64,000 bases of DNA, taken from Oscillospiraceae bacterium. GTDB taxonomy: Bacteria; Bacillota; Clostridia; Oscillospirales; Oscillospiraceae. The DNA is taken from assembly GCA_910574635.1 (NCBI GenBank), contig CAJTCG010000006.1:124001-188000 (forward strand), in the 5' to 3' direction. The notes under the pieces are model-generated. The model did not search any database. It saw only the letters and a list, made by a program, of their open reading frames with translations, and was not told the DNA's origin. The translations under genes were made by a program, and so were the position numbers. Below are positions 7,740 to 17,900 of the stretch, piece after piece (position 1 is the stretch's first letter; each line of letters begins with the position of its first letter).

Positions 7740-8927
7740 ATGGCTCAGAAAATGGACGCTTTTTCCGCCGCTCTGATGGCCGACAAGCGTGAAATCATCT
7801 TTGCTCCCACCGTGTACAAGTTCGACACCTTCGCCGCCATGGCGGAGGAGTTCAAGCTGGGCGAGCGGGACGTGGTGCTGACCAACGAGTTCATCTACAC
7901 CCCCTTCATGAAGGAGCTGAACCTCAAGTGCCAGTTCGTGTTCCAGGAGAAGTTCGGCGCGGGCGAGCCCAGCGAGGAAATGATCCAGGTCATGTACGAC
8001 GCCATCCCCTATGAGAGCTACGACCGGGTTATCGCCGTTGGCGGCGGCGCCATCATGGACCTTTGCAAGCTGCTGGGCTGCAAGCGCCCCGACACCGTGC
8101 ACAACCTGTATTTCAAGCGCTTCCCCGTCCAGCATGAAAAGGACGTCATTGCTATCCCCACCACCTGCGGAACGGGCTCCGAGTGCACCAATATCTCCGT
8201 GGCGATTGTCAAGGACGAAAAAGACGGCGTGCTCACCGGCGGCGAGACGAAGCTGGGCCTGGTGTCCGACGACATCATCCCCAACAAGGTCTGCCTGATT
8301 CCCGACCTCATCAAGACCCTTCCTTACAAGCCCTTCGCCTGCTCCGCCATTGACGCCCTGGTCCACGCCACCGAGTCCTTCCTGAGCCCCCACCGCAAGA
8401 CCATGACCTCCGAGCTCTTCTCCGAGAAAGCCATGGACATGATCCTCAAGGGCTTCAAGCTCATCGACGAGAAGGGCCAGGACGCCCGGTTCGAGTATCT
8501 GGACGAGTTCGTCACCGCCAGCTTCTACGCAGGCATCGCCTTCCTGAAGGCGGGCTGCGGCCCTGTCCACGGCATGAGCTTCCCCCTGGGCGGCACCTAT
8601 CACGTAGCCCACGGCGAGAGCAACTATATGCTCTTCGGCGCCATCATGGACTACTATGACGAAAAGAACCCCGACGGCGAGATCATGCGCTTCAAGGAGC
8701 TGGTGGCCCGGATTCTCGGCTGCGAGGCCAAGAACGCCATCCCCGAAATGAACGCCCTGCTCCAGCGCATCCTGCCCCTGCGTCCCCTGCGGGACTGCGG
8801 CTTCACCGAGGAGGACTTCAAAAAGTTCCCCCAGTCTGTCGAGGCCAACCAGCAGCGCCTCATGACCAACGCCTACTATCCCTTCGACCTGGAGAGCGAG
8901 GAAGCCATCTACCGCAAGTGCTTCTAA
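7740..8927 (+). CDS. Iron-containing alcohol dehydrogenase, 4-hydroxybutyrate dehydrogenase-like
   Basis: A 395-residue group III (Fe-ADH) protein. The nucleotide motif is GGGAIMD and the family signature is PTTCGTGSECTNISV. Metal ligands are in the segment SAIDALVHATE and in GPVHGMSFPLGGTYHVAHGE. From memory the closest family member is clostridial 4-hydroxybutyrate dehydrogenase (shared VYKFDT, LTNEFIY, FQEKFGAGEPS-like start and the LPYKPF segment). It should reduce a small aldehyde with NAD(P)H. As last gene of the operon it probably removes the aldehyde left by the transketolase step, which is inference. AAAGGAG lies 9 bases before the ATG. Confidence 0.9.
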   Translation: MAQKMDAFSAALMADKREIIFAPTVYKFDTFAAMAEEFKLGERDVVLTNEFIYTPFMKELNLKCQFVFQEKFGAGEPSEEMIQVMYDAIPYESYDRVIAVGGGAIMDLCKLLGCKRPDTVHNLYFKRFPVQHEKDVIAIPTTCGTGSECTNISVAIVKDEKDGVLTGGETKLGLVSDDIIPNKVCLIPDLIKTLPYKPFACSAIDALVHATESFLSPHRKTMTSELFSEKAMDMILKGFKLIDEKGQDARFEYLDEFVTASFYAGIAFLKAGCGPVHGMSFPLGGTYHVAHGESNYMLFGAIMDYYDEKNPDGEIMRFKELVARILGCEAKNAIPEMNALLQRILPLRPLRDCGFTEEDFKKFPQSVEANQQRLMTNAYYPFDLESEEAIYRKCF

Positions 8928-8946
8928 GCGGTTCGATGTGAATGAA

Positions 8947-8980
8947 AAACCGCCCGGCATGTTGAAATGCCGGGCGGTTT
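8947..8980. terminator. Bidirectional terminator
   Basis: AAACCGCCCGGCAT and ATGCCGGGCGGTTT form a 14-bp stem with a 6-base loop between two convergent genes. A-rich and T-rich ends allow use from both sides. Confidence 0.85.
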
Positions 8981-9024
8981 CTTGTTCTCACTGGCTTAGC
9001 GGCACCAGGCAGCGGGCGCGTTTG

Positions 9025-10695
9025 TCAGGCGTGGTAGCAGCCCCCGCCGATAAACTCCCGCATCAAGGAGGTCTTGGGGATGTTGTCCGCCGGAATGGGC
9101 AGGAAATAGTTCAGGAATTTCAAAAGCCGCTTGGCCTCGATATACTCCTCGCTATCCCTGGGAACGCCGAACAGCAGAGGCTGGACGTAGGGCTTCAGCA
9201 GGGCCGTCTCGTAGATGAGGGCGGAGTTGAAAATCATGTCCGCGCTGTCCTGGAAGGGGAAGATGTTGTTTTCCTCCCCCCGCCGGACGGAGGGCCACAT
9301 TTTGATGGTGGCTTGGGCGCTGTAGCCCCGGGTCCGGGCGTCCCGCTCAATGCGCCGCAGGAGCCGGGCGTCGGTGGTGGGAATGCGGTTGTGGTCGTCA
9401 ATGTTCAGCGTGGTGAGACAGCTGATATAAATTTTGTATTTGCTTTCCTTCGGGAGGGCATGGGTGAAAGCGTCGTTGAGGCAGTGGATGCCCTCGATGA
9501 CCAGCACGTCGCCTTCCGACAGATGCATGAAATTGCCGTTGTACTCTCTTGCGCCCTTCTTGAAATTGTAGGTGGGAATTTCCACAGTCTCGCCGTTGAG
9601 GAGGCGGATGCAGTCCTGATTGAACTGCTCCACGTCCATGGCCCCCAGGCCCTCGAAGTCGTAGTTGCCGTTTTCGTCCCGTGGGGTTTTGTCCCGGTTG
9701 ACGAAATAGTTGTCGGTGGCGATGGGGTAGGGCCGCAGGCCGCAGGCCCGCAGCTGGGTGGACAGCCGGTGGGAGAAGGTGGTCTTGCCGGAGGAGGAGG
9801 GGCCGGCGATCATGACGAAGCGGACCTCCTTCCGGGAGGCGATTTCGGCGGCGATGTCGCCGATCTTCTTTTCCATCATGGCCTCATGGGCCAGGATGAG
9901 GGGCGTCGCCCCGCCTTGGGAGATGGTAGTGTTCAGCTCCGCCACGTTGGAGGCGTTCAGGGCTTCGGAGCGGAGGGTGGATTCGTAGAGCTCCCGGAAG
10001 ACCTTGCGGGAGGGCTTGAAGTCCCCTAAATGGTTGGGGTCCTTCTGGGTGGGCAGGCGGAGGACAAAGCCGTTTTCAAAGAGCTCCAGTCCGAAGCACC
10101 GGATATAGCCGGTATCCGGGGCCATGTAGCCGTAGAAATAGTCCACAAAGCCGTCCAGGGAATAGACGTTGACGTGGGAGTTGATGCGGAAGCTGAGGAG
10201 CTGGGCCTTGTGGATCAGCCGGGCCCTGCGGAACAGCTCCATGGCGTCGTCGGTGTTGATGGTCTGCTTCTCGATGGGCAGCGCGGCGGCGGACAGCTCC
10301 CGCATCCGCTCCTCCACCCGGCCCAGCAGGGCCTGGTCCAGGGTGAAATTTCCCCGGGCCAGGAGAAAGAGGGCGCTGCTGAGGGAGTACTCCACGGAGA
10401 TGCGTTCCACATTCTCCCGGCCCGCCACGTCATAGAAGGCCTTCAGCATCAGGAAGACGGCGCTGCGCTCATAGGTCTGGATGCCGGGCCTGTCCTGGGC
10501 GGTGACCATTTTCAGCGAGCAGTCCCGATCCAGAACTTTGTGGAGCTCGCAGAGCTTCCCGTCACGGTTGACCAGCAGGATGTCGTAAGGGGTCCGGCCC
10601 TGAAAATCCGCCGCAATGGCGCGGTAGGGCGTTCCGTAAGGATAGGCGTATTCCACGCCGTCCACGGTGACCTTGATCATTTTTTTCTCTTCCAT
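9025..10695 (-). CDS. Nucleoside (uridine) kinase-like protein with TGS domain
   Basis: A 556-residue protein. Residues 1-65 form a TGS/ubiquitin-like domain (KVTVDGVEYAYPYGT). A threonyl-tRNA-synthetase-like second domain follows (the HINxxD-type motif is not evident). The C-terminal half is a uridine kinase/PRK P-loop domain with Walker A GPSSSGKTTFSHRLS, ATDNYFVNRDKTPRDENGNYDFE and VIEGIHCLND. It should phosphorylate a nucleoside with ATP, as in the ThrRS-linked uridine kinase family. The start at 10695 has GGAGG 7 bases upstream; the longer open frame upstream is not expected to be coding. Confidence 0.88.
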   Translation of the reverse strand: MEEKKMIKVTVDGVEYAYPYGTPYRAIAADFQGRTPYDILLVNRDGKLCELHKVLDRDCSLKMVTAQDRPGIQTYERSAVFLMLKAFYDVAGRENVERISVEYSLSSALFLLARGNFTLDQALLGRVEERMRELSAAALPIEKQTINTDDAMELFRRARLIHKAQLLSFRINSHVNVYSLDGFVDYFYGYMAPDTGYIRCFGLELFENGFVLRLPTQKDPNHLGDFKPSRKVFRELYESTLRSEALNASNVAELNTTISQGGATPLILAHEAMMEKKIGDIAAEIASRKEVRFVMIAGPSSSGKTTFSHRLSTQLRACGLRPYPIATDNYFVNRDKTPRDENGNYDFEGLGAMDVEQFNQDCIRLLNGETVEIPTYNFKKGAREYNGNFMHLSEGDVLVIEGIHCLNDAFTHALPKESKYKIYISCLTTLNIDDHNRIPTTDARLLRRIERDARTRGYSAQATIKMWPSVRRGEENNIFPFQDSADMIFNSALIYETALLKPYVQPLLFGVPRDSEEYIEAKRLLKFLNYFLPIPADNIPKTSLMREFIGGGCYHA

Positions 10696-10771
10696 AGGAT
10701 GGCCTCCTTCTATATGTGATGGTTCCGCCGGGTGAAGAGGGGCTTGCGCCATCTTCAGCCGGGCTGACTCT

Positions 10772-10800
10772 ATCATACGATATTTTGGCGGAAAATACAA
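10772..10800 (-). promoter_or_regulatory. Promoter of the uridine kinase-like gene
   Basis: Minus strand TTGTAT (10795-10800), 17-base spacer and TATGAT (10772-10777), about 75 bases before the start codon. Confidence 0.55.
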
Positions 10801-10815
10801 GGAGGATTCCGCTGT

Positions 10816-10850
10816 AAAAAGGCCGGGCGGACAGCTCCGCCCGGCCTTTT
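10816..10850 (-). terminator. Terminator of the sensor/binding-protein operon
   Basis: A 16-bp stem AAAAGGCCGGGCGGA with its complement and a CAGC loop, flanked by A and T tracts, lies 34 bases after the solute-binding protein stop. Confidence 0.85.
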
Positions 10851-10883
10851 GCCGCTTGGCTCCGCTTATGGCGGAATGCCGTG

Positions 10884-12200
10884 TTATTCCTTGGCAAGCG
10901 CCGCTTCCTGAAGCGCGTCGAAGGCGGCCATGCACTCGTCCACCGACGCGCCTTCCAGAAGCTCCCGCACGATGAGGCAGGTGTTTCCCCACTGCTCCAC
11001 ATTCATTCCCGCGTTGGAGCCCAGGACGTAGATCCCTTCTTCAATCCGGTCGTTGAGGGGCCGCAGGGAGGGGACGCAGTCCACCTTCACGTTTTTGGAG
11101 GGGGAGATGACCCGGTTGGTTTCCGAATAGAGCTGGAGGGCCTCGTCCGAGGTCATGATGTCCAGGGCTTTGGCCGCGTCTTCCCGGTGCTCCGCCTCCG
11201 CGCCGATGCCGTATCCGGTCATGGGTATCACCGGCATCTGGCCCCGGCTGCTGGGGAAGCCCACAACCTGCATTTCAAAATCGGTTTTTCCATAGCCGGT
11301 TTCCGAGTTGGCCGCGCCCCAGTAGGCCATGACAATAGGGGTTTTCCCCGCCAGGAAGTCCGGTCCCTCCGCCTCGATGGCCTCGCTGACCAGAGCCGTC
11401 TCCGCGTCGATGTAGCCCCGGTCAATCAGGATTTGCAGGAACTCAAATCCGGGGCGCATATAGTCGCTGTATTTGGCCTCGCCGCTGTTGAGGGCCGCGA
11501 TTTCCGCCTCCGCGTTCCCGCCGTTGTACAGGTCCGCGTAGGCCTGGGCGAAAACGAACGTCTCCAGCCACCAGCGGTTTGCCCCTATGGGCGTCTCGAA
11601 TCCGTTTTCCTTGAAAACGCGGCAGCACTCCAGGAACTCCTCCGGTGTTTCCGGCTGGGATAAGCCATACTGGTTGAAAAGATCCATGTTGAGGAACAGG
11701 CCGTAGGCCACGATCTCCTGGGGGATGGCGATCAGCTTCCCGTCCACCGTGTTGGCGACCCGGATGATCTCCCGCAGATTTTTCGCGCTGTCCAGCCCCG
11801 AGAGGTCCATCAGCTTTCCCTCCGCCCCCAAAATCAGGAGGGTATCCGGGTTCAGCAGATACAGGTCGTCCATATTGCTGCGCGCCCGGTCGAGAGTGAC
11901 CTCGTCATAGGTCTTGTCCTGATAGTTTTCCGCCGTATAGGTCCTGTACATCATGCTTACGCCCAGTTTTTCCTCGGCCATTGCCACCGTCAGGTCCGAC
12001 GCGGTCCGGGCGATGTTTTTCGCGTTGGGATCGGTTTTCTCCATAGGGCTGAACAGGTTCACCACCCGCGCCGCTTCCTTTTCCTGGGAAATCAGGTTTT
12101 TGGGCTTGGCGGAGCCTTGGCAGGCCGTCAGGGACAGCGCCGCCAGCACCGCCAGGAACAGAGCGGACCATTTCCGGCTCACGCTCTTGATAGGCGTCAT
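10884..12200 (-). CDS. Extracellular solute-binding lipoprotein, sugar type
   Basis: A 438-residue family 1 (carbohydrate) solute-binding protein. It has a lipoprotein signal, FLAVLAALSLTACQG, with the lipidated Cys near residue 27. The body shows typical features (FLAGKTPIVMAYWGA, GFPSSRGQMPVIPMTGYGIG). The ATG at 12200 overlaps the stop of the upstream histidine kinase as ATGA, with AGGAAG 7 bases before, so the two are translationally coupled. No ABC permease or ATPase is nearby. The protein may therefore work as a sensory ligand-binding partner of the kinase rather than in import. This is inference from gene order. Confidence 0.85.
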   Translation of the reverse strand: MTPIKSVSRKWSALFLAVLAALSLTACQGSAKPKNLISQEKEAARVVNLFSPMEKTDPNAKNIARTASDLTVAMAEEKLGVSMMYRTYTAENYQDKTYDEVTLDRARSNMDDLYLLNPDTLLILGAEGKLMDLSGLDSAKNLREIIRVANTVDGKLIAIPQEIVAYGLFLNMDLFNQYGLSQPETPEEFLECCRVFKENGFETPIGANRWWLETFVFAQAYADLYNGGNAEAEIAALNSGEAKYSDYMRPGFEFLQILIDRGYIDAETALVSEAIEAEGPDFLAGKTPIVMAYWGAANSETGYGKTDFEMQVVGFPSSRGQMPVIPMTGYGIGAEAEHREDAAKALDIMTSDEALQLYSETNRVISPSKNVKVDCVPSLRPLNDRIEEGIYVLGSNAGMNVEQWGNTCLIVRELLEGASVDECMAAFDALQEAALAKE

Positions 12201-14761
12201 GATCCATCTTCCTTTCGCTTGGTGCATTGTGTAATAACGCTCTTCAAATGCTCCATATTCAGCGGCTTGGCCACGTGGGCGGTCATCCCCGCGTCCAGGG
12301 CCGCTTTTTCATCTTCGGCAAAGGCGTTGGCCGTCATGGCGATGATGGGGATGCGCCCCGCGTCCTCCCGATCCAAAGAGCGGATGGCCCGGGCGGCCTC
12401 GTGACCGTTCATCACCGGCATCTGCACATCCATCAAGATGGCGTCGAACGCGCCCGCTTCCGCCTCCTGGAAGCGCTCCACCGCCAAACGGCCGTTTTCC
12501 ACGATTTCGCAGGAGGCCCCCTCGATCTCCAAAAGCTCCGTCAGGATCTCCGCGTTGATTTCGTTGTCCTCCGCGGCGAGGAAATGGAGCCCCTGCAGGC
12601 CGCCGTCTTCCTCCGGGACGGGGGCGGCGGCTTCGCTGGGGTCCGCCCAGAACTGCGCCACCTTCTCCCGGAAGGCGGAGACGAAGAACGGCTTTGTGAG
12701 AATGCCCGTGAATTTGATTTGCAGCGCTTCCTCCATTCCCTCCGCGCCGGATTCCGCCAGGAAGAGGATGGGCATGGAAAACGACTCCCGCAGATCCCGT
12801 GCCGCCTGGAGGCCGCAGGTCTCCCAGTCCAGCAGGACAATTTGGCAGTCTTCGCCGTTGTCCCGCAGCCAGGCGGCGGCTTCCTCCCAGCCGGCGGCGG
12901 TGTCCAGGCGGATTCCGGCGTCCTGCATCAGGGATTGAATGCTCTCCCGGCTCTCCGGGTCGGCGTCCACCGCCAGCACGCGGGAAATGCCCCGCTGTTC
13001 CCAGAAGCGCCGGTCCGCGTGCCCCTCCTGAATGCGCAGCTCCAGGTCGACCCGGAAGAGGGAGCCCCGGTCCACCTCGCTGAACACCTCAATGGTGCCT
13101 CCCATCAGCTCTACGATGCTTTTGGTGATGGCCATGCCCAGCCCGGTGCCCTGCACCTTGTTGGTGGTGCTGTTTTCCGCTCTGGTAAACGCGTCGAAAA
13201 TGGTTTCCAGGTATTCCGGCGTCATGCCGTAGCCGTCGTCCTCCACTTCCATGCGGATATGCTCATATTGGCTGGAGCGCTGCTTGAGCTCCATGATGCG
13301 GAAGCGGATATGCCCGCCCTCCGGCGTGTATTTTACGGCGTTGGAAAGGAGGTTGATCAAAATCTGATTGATTCGAGTTTCGTCGCCAATCAGGCGCTCG
13401 TGCCGGATGCCGGTTGCCTCCAGATGAAAGTCCTGCTTTCTGGCTTTGGCCATGGGCTGGATGATGGCGTCCACGGAGGAAATCACATCGTTCAGGGAGA
13501 ATTCCTCCAGGTTCAGCACGACTTTTCCGCTCTCGATTTTGGAGACGTCCAGGATGTCGTTGATGAGGCTGAGAAGGTGCTGGCCGGAGGCCATGATCTT
13601 CTGGGTATATTCCCGGACCTTGGCCGGGTTTTCCGCGTCCTTGGAAAGGAGGGAGGTGAATCCCAGCACCGCGTTCATGGGCGTGCGGATGTCATGGGAC
13701 ATGTTGGAGAGGAAGGTCGTCTTGGACTCGCTGGCGATCTGAGCGGCCTGGAGGGCCTCCGCCAGCTGCTGGCTGTGCAGCTTCCGCTCCGCCTCCTGCT
13801 CCTTCCGGAGCTTATCCTGCTGCCTCCAGCTGAGGTAGTACAGCAGGATGCACAGGAAGAAGGCCGCCAGCATGGAGGCTACCACGATGAAAATATTCTG
13901 GCTGACGGTTCGCCCCTCCTGCTGGATGGCCTGGATGGGCACGTAGCCCACCAGGAAGATGGTGCCGCCGTTTACCGACCACATGTAGTTCAGCGCCTGC
14001 ACGTCCCGGATATCGTGGTAGAAAAGAATGTTCTTCCCGCTTCCCAGGCACGCGTTTACCTCCGCCCGGATCTCCGGGTCCTGAATGTCGTTGGCGCGGT
14101 AGAAATCGGTCAGATTTAAATGGCCCGCGCTCCGCTGGCCCATGCCCTTGGGCTTTAGGACAAAGCGCTGGCTTTCCGCGTCCATAACGTACAGCGAGGC
14201 CTGCTTGTTGTAAAACCCCTCCGGAAGGGAGCGGTCGACGGCGTCGTAAATGTACTCGGCGTAAAGGGTGCCGATTTCCCGGCCGTCCCGTTCAACGGGG
14301 CACTTCATGGTATAGGACCAGGTGCCCATGTAATTCAGATAAGACTGGGAGATCGGCAGGCCCATAACCGTTTCGCCGGCGGAAAAATCCAGGCTGTCTT
14401 CGGTGAAGCGCTCTCCGGTATTGGAGATGCCTTCGGTTTTGCCGGAGAGAATCAAAGACATTTTGGACATGGTCTGGTTTTTCTCATAAGCGCGGATGTA
14501 CGCCTCCGGGTCGTCCACACGGGCGATCTCCTGGGCGATCAGGGTCTGAAACTCCGCTTCGCTGCGCAGGATCGCCTCGATGGTACTCTGAATGAGATCC
14601 AGGCTTTCGCTTAAGTTTTGTATGGCGGAATTGGACATTTCCCTGGCGGTCTTTCGCGACACCGAAAATATAATTGCCCCGAACATGCAGAAAACCAATA
14701 TAATGGAGAGGAGCAGGGAGAGGCCCCTCCGCTTGATTTGCTTATTTGGAATGTTCATCAT
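12197..14761 (-). CDS. Membrane hybrid sensor histidine kinase with two receiver domains
   Basis: An 854-residue protein. TM1 is at about 13-34 and TM2 at about 289-311, enclosing a 250-residue extracellular sensor domain. A cytoplasmic HisKA domain follows (NMSHDIRTPMN, H356), then HATPase_c (INQILINLLSNAVKYTPEGG, GTGLGMAITKSIVELMGG), a degenerate-looking receiver 1 (phosphoacceptor probably in LLDWE), and receiver 2 (AEDNEINAEIL, LMDVQMPVMNG). There is no Hpt or DNA-binding output in the protein or beside it. The start at 14761 is set by GGAG 7 bases upstream. Coupling to the downstream sugar-binding lipoprotein suggests that the kinase senses a bound sugar. Confidence 0.92.
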   Translation of the reverse strand: MMNIPNKQIKRRGLSLLLSIILVFCMFGAIIFSVSRKTAREMSNSAIQNLSESLDLIQSTIEAILRSEAEFQTLIAQEIARVDDPEAYIRAYEKNQTMSKMSLILSGKTEGISNTGERFTEDSLDFSAGETVMGLPISQSYLNYMGTWSYTMKCPVERDGREIGTLYAEYIYDAVDRSLPEGFYNKQASLYVMDAESQRFVLKPKGMGQRSAGHLNLTDFYRANDIQDPEIRAEVNACLGSGKNILFYHDIRDVQALNYMWSVNGGTIFLVGYVPIQAIQQEGRTVSQNIFIVVASMLAAFFLCILLYYLSWRQQDKLRKEQEAERKLHSQQLAEALQAAQIASESKTTFLSNMSHDIRTPMNAVLGFTSLLSKDAENPAKVREYTQKIMASGQHLLSLINDILDVSKIESGKVVLNLEEFSLNDVISSVDAIIQPMAKARKQDFHLEATGIRHERLIGDETRINQILINLLSNAVKYTPEGGHIRFRIMELKQRSSQYEHIRMEVEDDGYGMTPEYLETIFDAFTRAENSTTNKVQGTGLGMAITKSIVELMGGTIEVFSEVDRGSLFRVDLELRIQEGHADRRFWEQRGISRVLAVDADPESRESIQSLMQDAGIRLDTAAGWEEAAAWLRDNGEDCQIVLLDWETCGLQAARDLRESFSMPILFLAESGAEGMEEALQIKFTGILTKPFFVSAFREKVAQFWADPSEAAAPVPEEDGGLQGLHFLAAEDNEINAEILTELLEIEGASCEIVENGRLAVERFQEAEAGAFDAILMDVQMPVMNGHEAARAIRSLDREDAGRIPIIAMTANAFAEDEKAALDAGMTAHVAKPLNMEHLKSVITQCTKRKEDGS

Positions 14762-14862
14762 TGGCTTGCTCCATTCTAACGCTCCGGCAGTACGGCGCCT
14801 GATTGCCGGGGGAAGGGGCTCCTTCCCGTTCCGCAAACCGCGTCGAAGCCATACTACATCCC

Positions 14863-14892
14863 ATTATACTATTCCCTTCCTTTTAGTGTCAA
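14863..14892 (-). promoter_or_regulatory. Promoter of the histidine kinase operon
   Basis: Minus strand consensus TTGACA (14887-14892), 18-base spacer and consensus TATAAT (14863-14868), about 100 bases before the start codon. Confidence 0.75.
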
Positions 14893-14912
14893 TAGATGCG
14901 GGGCGGCGGAGC

Positions 14913-14941
14913 AAAAAAAGGCCGGCGCTAAAGCGCCGGCC
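14913..14941 (-). terminator. Terminator of the SLH surface-protein gene
   Basis: GGCCGGCGCT/AGCGCCGGCC is a 10-bp perfect stem with a 2-base loop. In the minus direction it is followed by seven U residues, giving a classical intrinsic terminator. Confidence 0.9.
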
Positions 14942-14997
14942 TCCTATGCTGTTTCCCAAAAGCTTCCTGTGGGTGCTCCCGCCCTGCGGCGGAAGGA

Positions 14998-17900
14998 TTA
15001 TGAATGATTCAAGAAGTTTACATACCGGGCCAGCATGGCCGCCGCCTGGGCGCGGGTGGCCTTGCCGCCGGGGGAGAAGGAGCCGTTTCCGTAGCCGCTG
15101 AGGATGCCGTTTTCCGAAGCCCAGCGGACCGCCTCGCGCGCATAGCCGCTGACGGCCTCCGCGTCGCTGAACCGCAGTTCCCGCTCCGTGGCGGCGGGAC
15201 TGCCCGCGCAGCGGTGGAGCATGGCCGCGAACTGCTCCCGCGTCACCGTGCTGTCCGGGTTCCGACCGTCGCTGATCCCCTGGGCGATTGCCCAGGCGGC
15301 GCCCTGTTCATAGGCGGACGCTCCGGAGGCGCTTACGCCGTCCAGCCGGGCCAGCACCGTCATCAGCATCGCGCGGGACATGGGTGCGTCGGGGCTGAAA
15401 GCGGTGGAAGTTTTGCCGGAGAAGAGCTCCCGGGCGGTGACGAAGCCGATGGCGTCCTCCGCCCAGTGGCCCCGGGTATCGCGGAAATTCTTGCCGTTGT
15501 CCCGGAGCCGCACCGTGGCGCCGTCGGGAACGCTGACGGCAATCCGGCCTCCGCTGAGAACGGCGGTTTTGAGCAGGGTTTCGGAGCCGTCGCCGCCGGC
15601 GAGGTAAGCCACGGTGGTGCCGGCGTCTCCCTCCGCGGGAATTTCCACCCGGACAAGCCGGACGCTGCCGGTGCGAATGACAATGTCGGCGTTCGCACCG
15701 GGCAGGGCCGGGATGGGCAGGACGATGGTCCCGCCGCTTCTCTGGCTCTCCTGAACCGCCTGGGAGGGAAGCCGCACGTCGGCCCGGGCGCCGTTCCGGT
15801 CCTCCCGGATGGAGGCGGTAAGGCCGTCGGACTGCTTCACGGTGGTTTCGGCGGTCCCGTCGGGCCGTTCCACCGTTTTGACGGTGGAGCCGTCCTTTGC
15901 CGTTTCCGTAGTGGTGACGGTGCCGTCCTTTTTCGTCTCCACCACGGTTTTGGAGCCGTCGGGCCGTCTGGTGGTCTCCGTCTCCGTGCCGGTGGTTTTG
16001 TTGACGGTGGTGGAGACGGTGGAGCCGTCGGGCTGTTTGACCGTTGTGGTATTGGAGGAGGAGCCGGAAGACGAGCTCCCGCCGGAAGAGGAACTCCCGC
16101 CGGAGGACGACCCTCCGCCGCTGGAACCGCCGGAGGAGGAACCGCCGCCGGTGGCGGGAAGCGTCTCCCGGACCATCTCGCAACCGCAGACGGTGCAGGA
16201 CTTGTGCCGGGTCCCGTTCTGGGAAGACGTGGCGGGCCGGTCCACCACCCAGTCTCCGGCGGTGTGGGCGGCGTAGCCGCTCTTTTCGCTGTTCGCCGTG
16301 ATGGGACAGCCGGAGGCGGCACAGTCGTGCCAGTGGTGGGAGGCGTTGGTTTTCCAGGCGGAGCCCCAGGCGTGGGTATGGCTGGGAGTGGGAGGCGTGA
16401 TGCCGCCGGGAGTCCAAATGGCGTTTAAGGTCACGTCCCGGGCGGGCATTTTAAAGCTCAGGTCCGGGCTGTTCCGGTTGTCCAGCGTCAGGTCCCCCGC
16501 GTCCCAGGCCGCGAAGGTTTTCCCAGCCTTGACGCCTGCCTGAACGGTAACGCCGGCCCCTTCCTTATAGGTGTAGGTTCCCGCGGGGGTGCCGCCCTCG
16601 CCGGTGTTGCCCACCGTCAGGCGATAGCTGGTCTCACCGGGCGGGTCAGGCTGGTCGGGAGGATCGGGAGGATCGGGCGGCTCCGTGGCGGCGGTGATCC
16701 GGACGGTGTAGGTCGTGGTCTTCCCCTGGTAGGTAATGGTCAGCGTCTGGCTCTCCGCCGCCTGATCGGAGTTGAAGCCGGAGACCATCGCCTCCGTGAC
16801 GTTCACCGTGTGTTTGCTTCCGTCGGAATAGGCCGCTTCAATCGTAAGGCCGGAGACGTCCAGGGCCTCGCCCACCTGATAGGCGGTCTTGTGCCCGGTG
16901 CTGTTGACGGAAATGGAGTTGAGCACAGGGTCCACGGGACCGGGGTCCGGATCTCCGCCGCCGCTTGTAACGGTGAGCACGGCGTCCTTGAAAAGCGCCT
17001 TTCCTTCAACCGTGTGCTCTTGGGGCACGATGATCCGGATGGTATAGCTGCCCGGGTCACAGGATTCATCGGGGGAAACGTAAAGATTATTTGTGTTGAT
17101 CTCCATGAAAAACTGGCCGAAGGAACCGCTGTAGCTGTATGTGTAATAGGTCTCCCCGTATTCGTTTTGTTCCGCTTTCGGACTAGCAGCCTTGTCATTG
17201 ATAGTGATGCCAAGAGGAATGTACTCCAGATACACAGGAACTCCGTTTGCGCTTTCGACGGTTAGGGGAAACTCGGCTTCGCCGCCCGCTTCCACGGTCT
17301 GCGCCGTTGTGTCGAAGCGGAAGTCCTGCACAAGGTCCCTGTTCCCGCCGGAGGAGTCCTCCACAGCCGTCCAGCTGCCGTTGGTATCACATTCCAACCT
17401 TACTCCGGGATTGAGGCTGTGGGGCAGAAGCTGGAAGGCAGCGCTGCTGGAGGCCGGGGTTTGGATATAGGTGTGGCCCACAGTGGGTTGGGAAGTGGAG
17501 TTGGTATTGGAATAGTCTGTTCCGCCGATGGCTACCTTAGCCGAACCCTCCGCCGACCGGGCGGCGGTCATGGTTTGATCTGCGCCCATAACCAGAATGC
17601 CGCCCCCTGCGCCATCTGCGGTGAAATCATCCACCGTGAAATTGTTCAGGTTGGAAACCGTCAATTTTGCGCCGGAGGAGATGGAGAGGGAGGCGTTCCC
17701 GCCCTGCCGGAAGCTGCTGCCCTGGGCCAGGACCAGATTGCCCGAACGTACCGACAGGCTGGAGATATCACAGAATACCTTGGTATCCAGATTTTCGCCC
17801 TCGTACTCCACACGGGTTTCCGTCGCGCCCGCGCCAACCACGCCGCCCACTTTGGAGAGTTTCGCGCCGGTGATGGTGACGGTTCCGTTTACGGTGTAGC

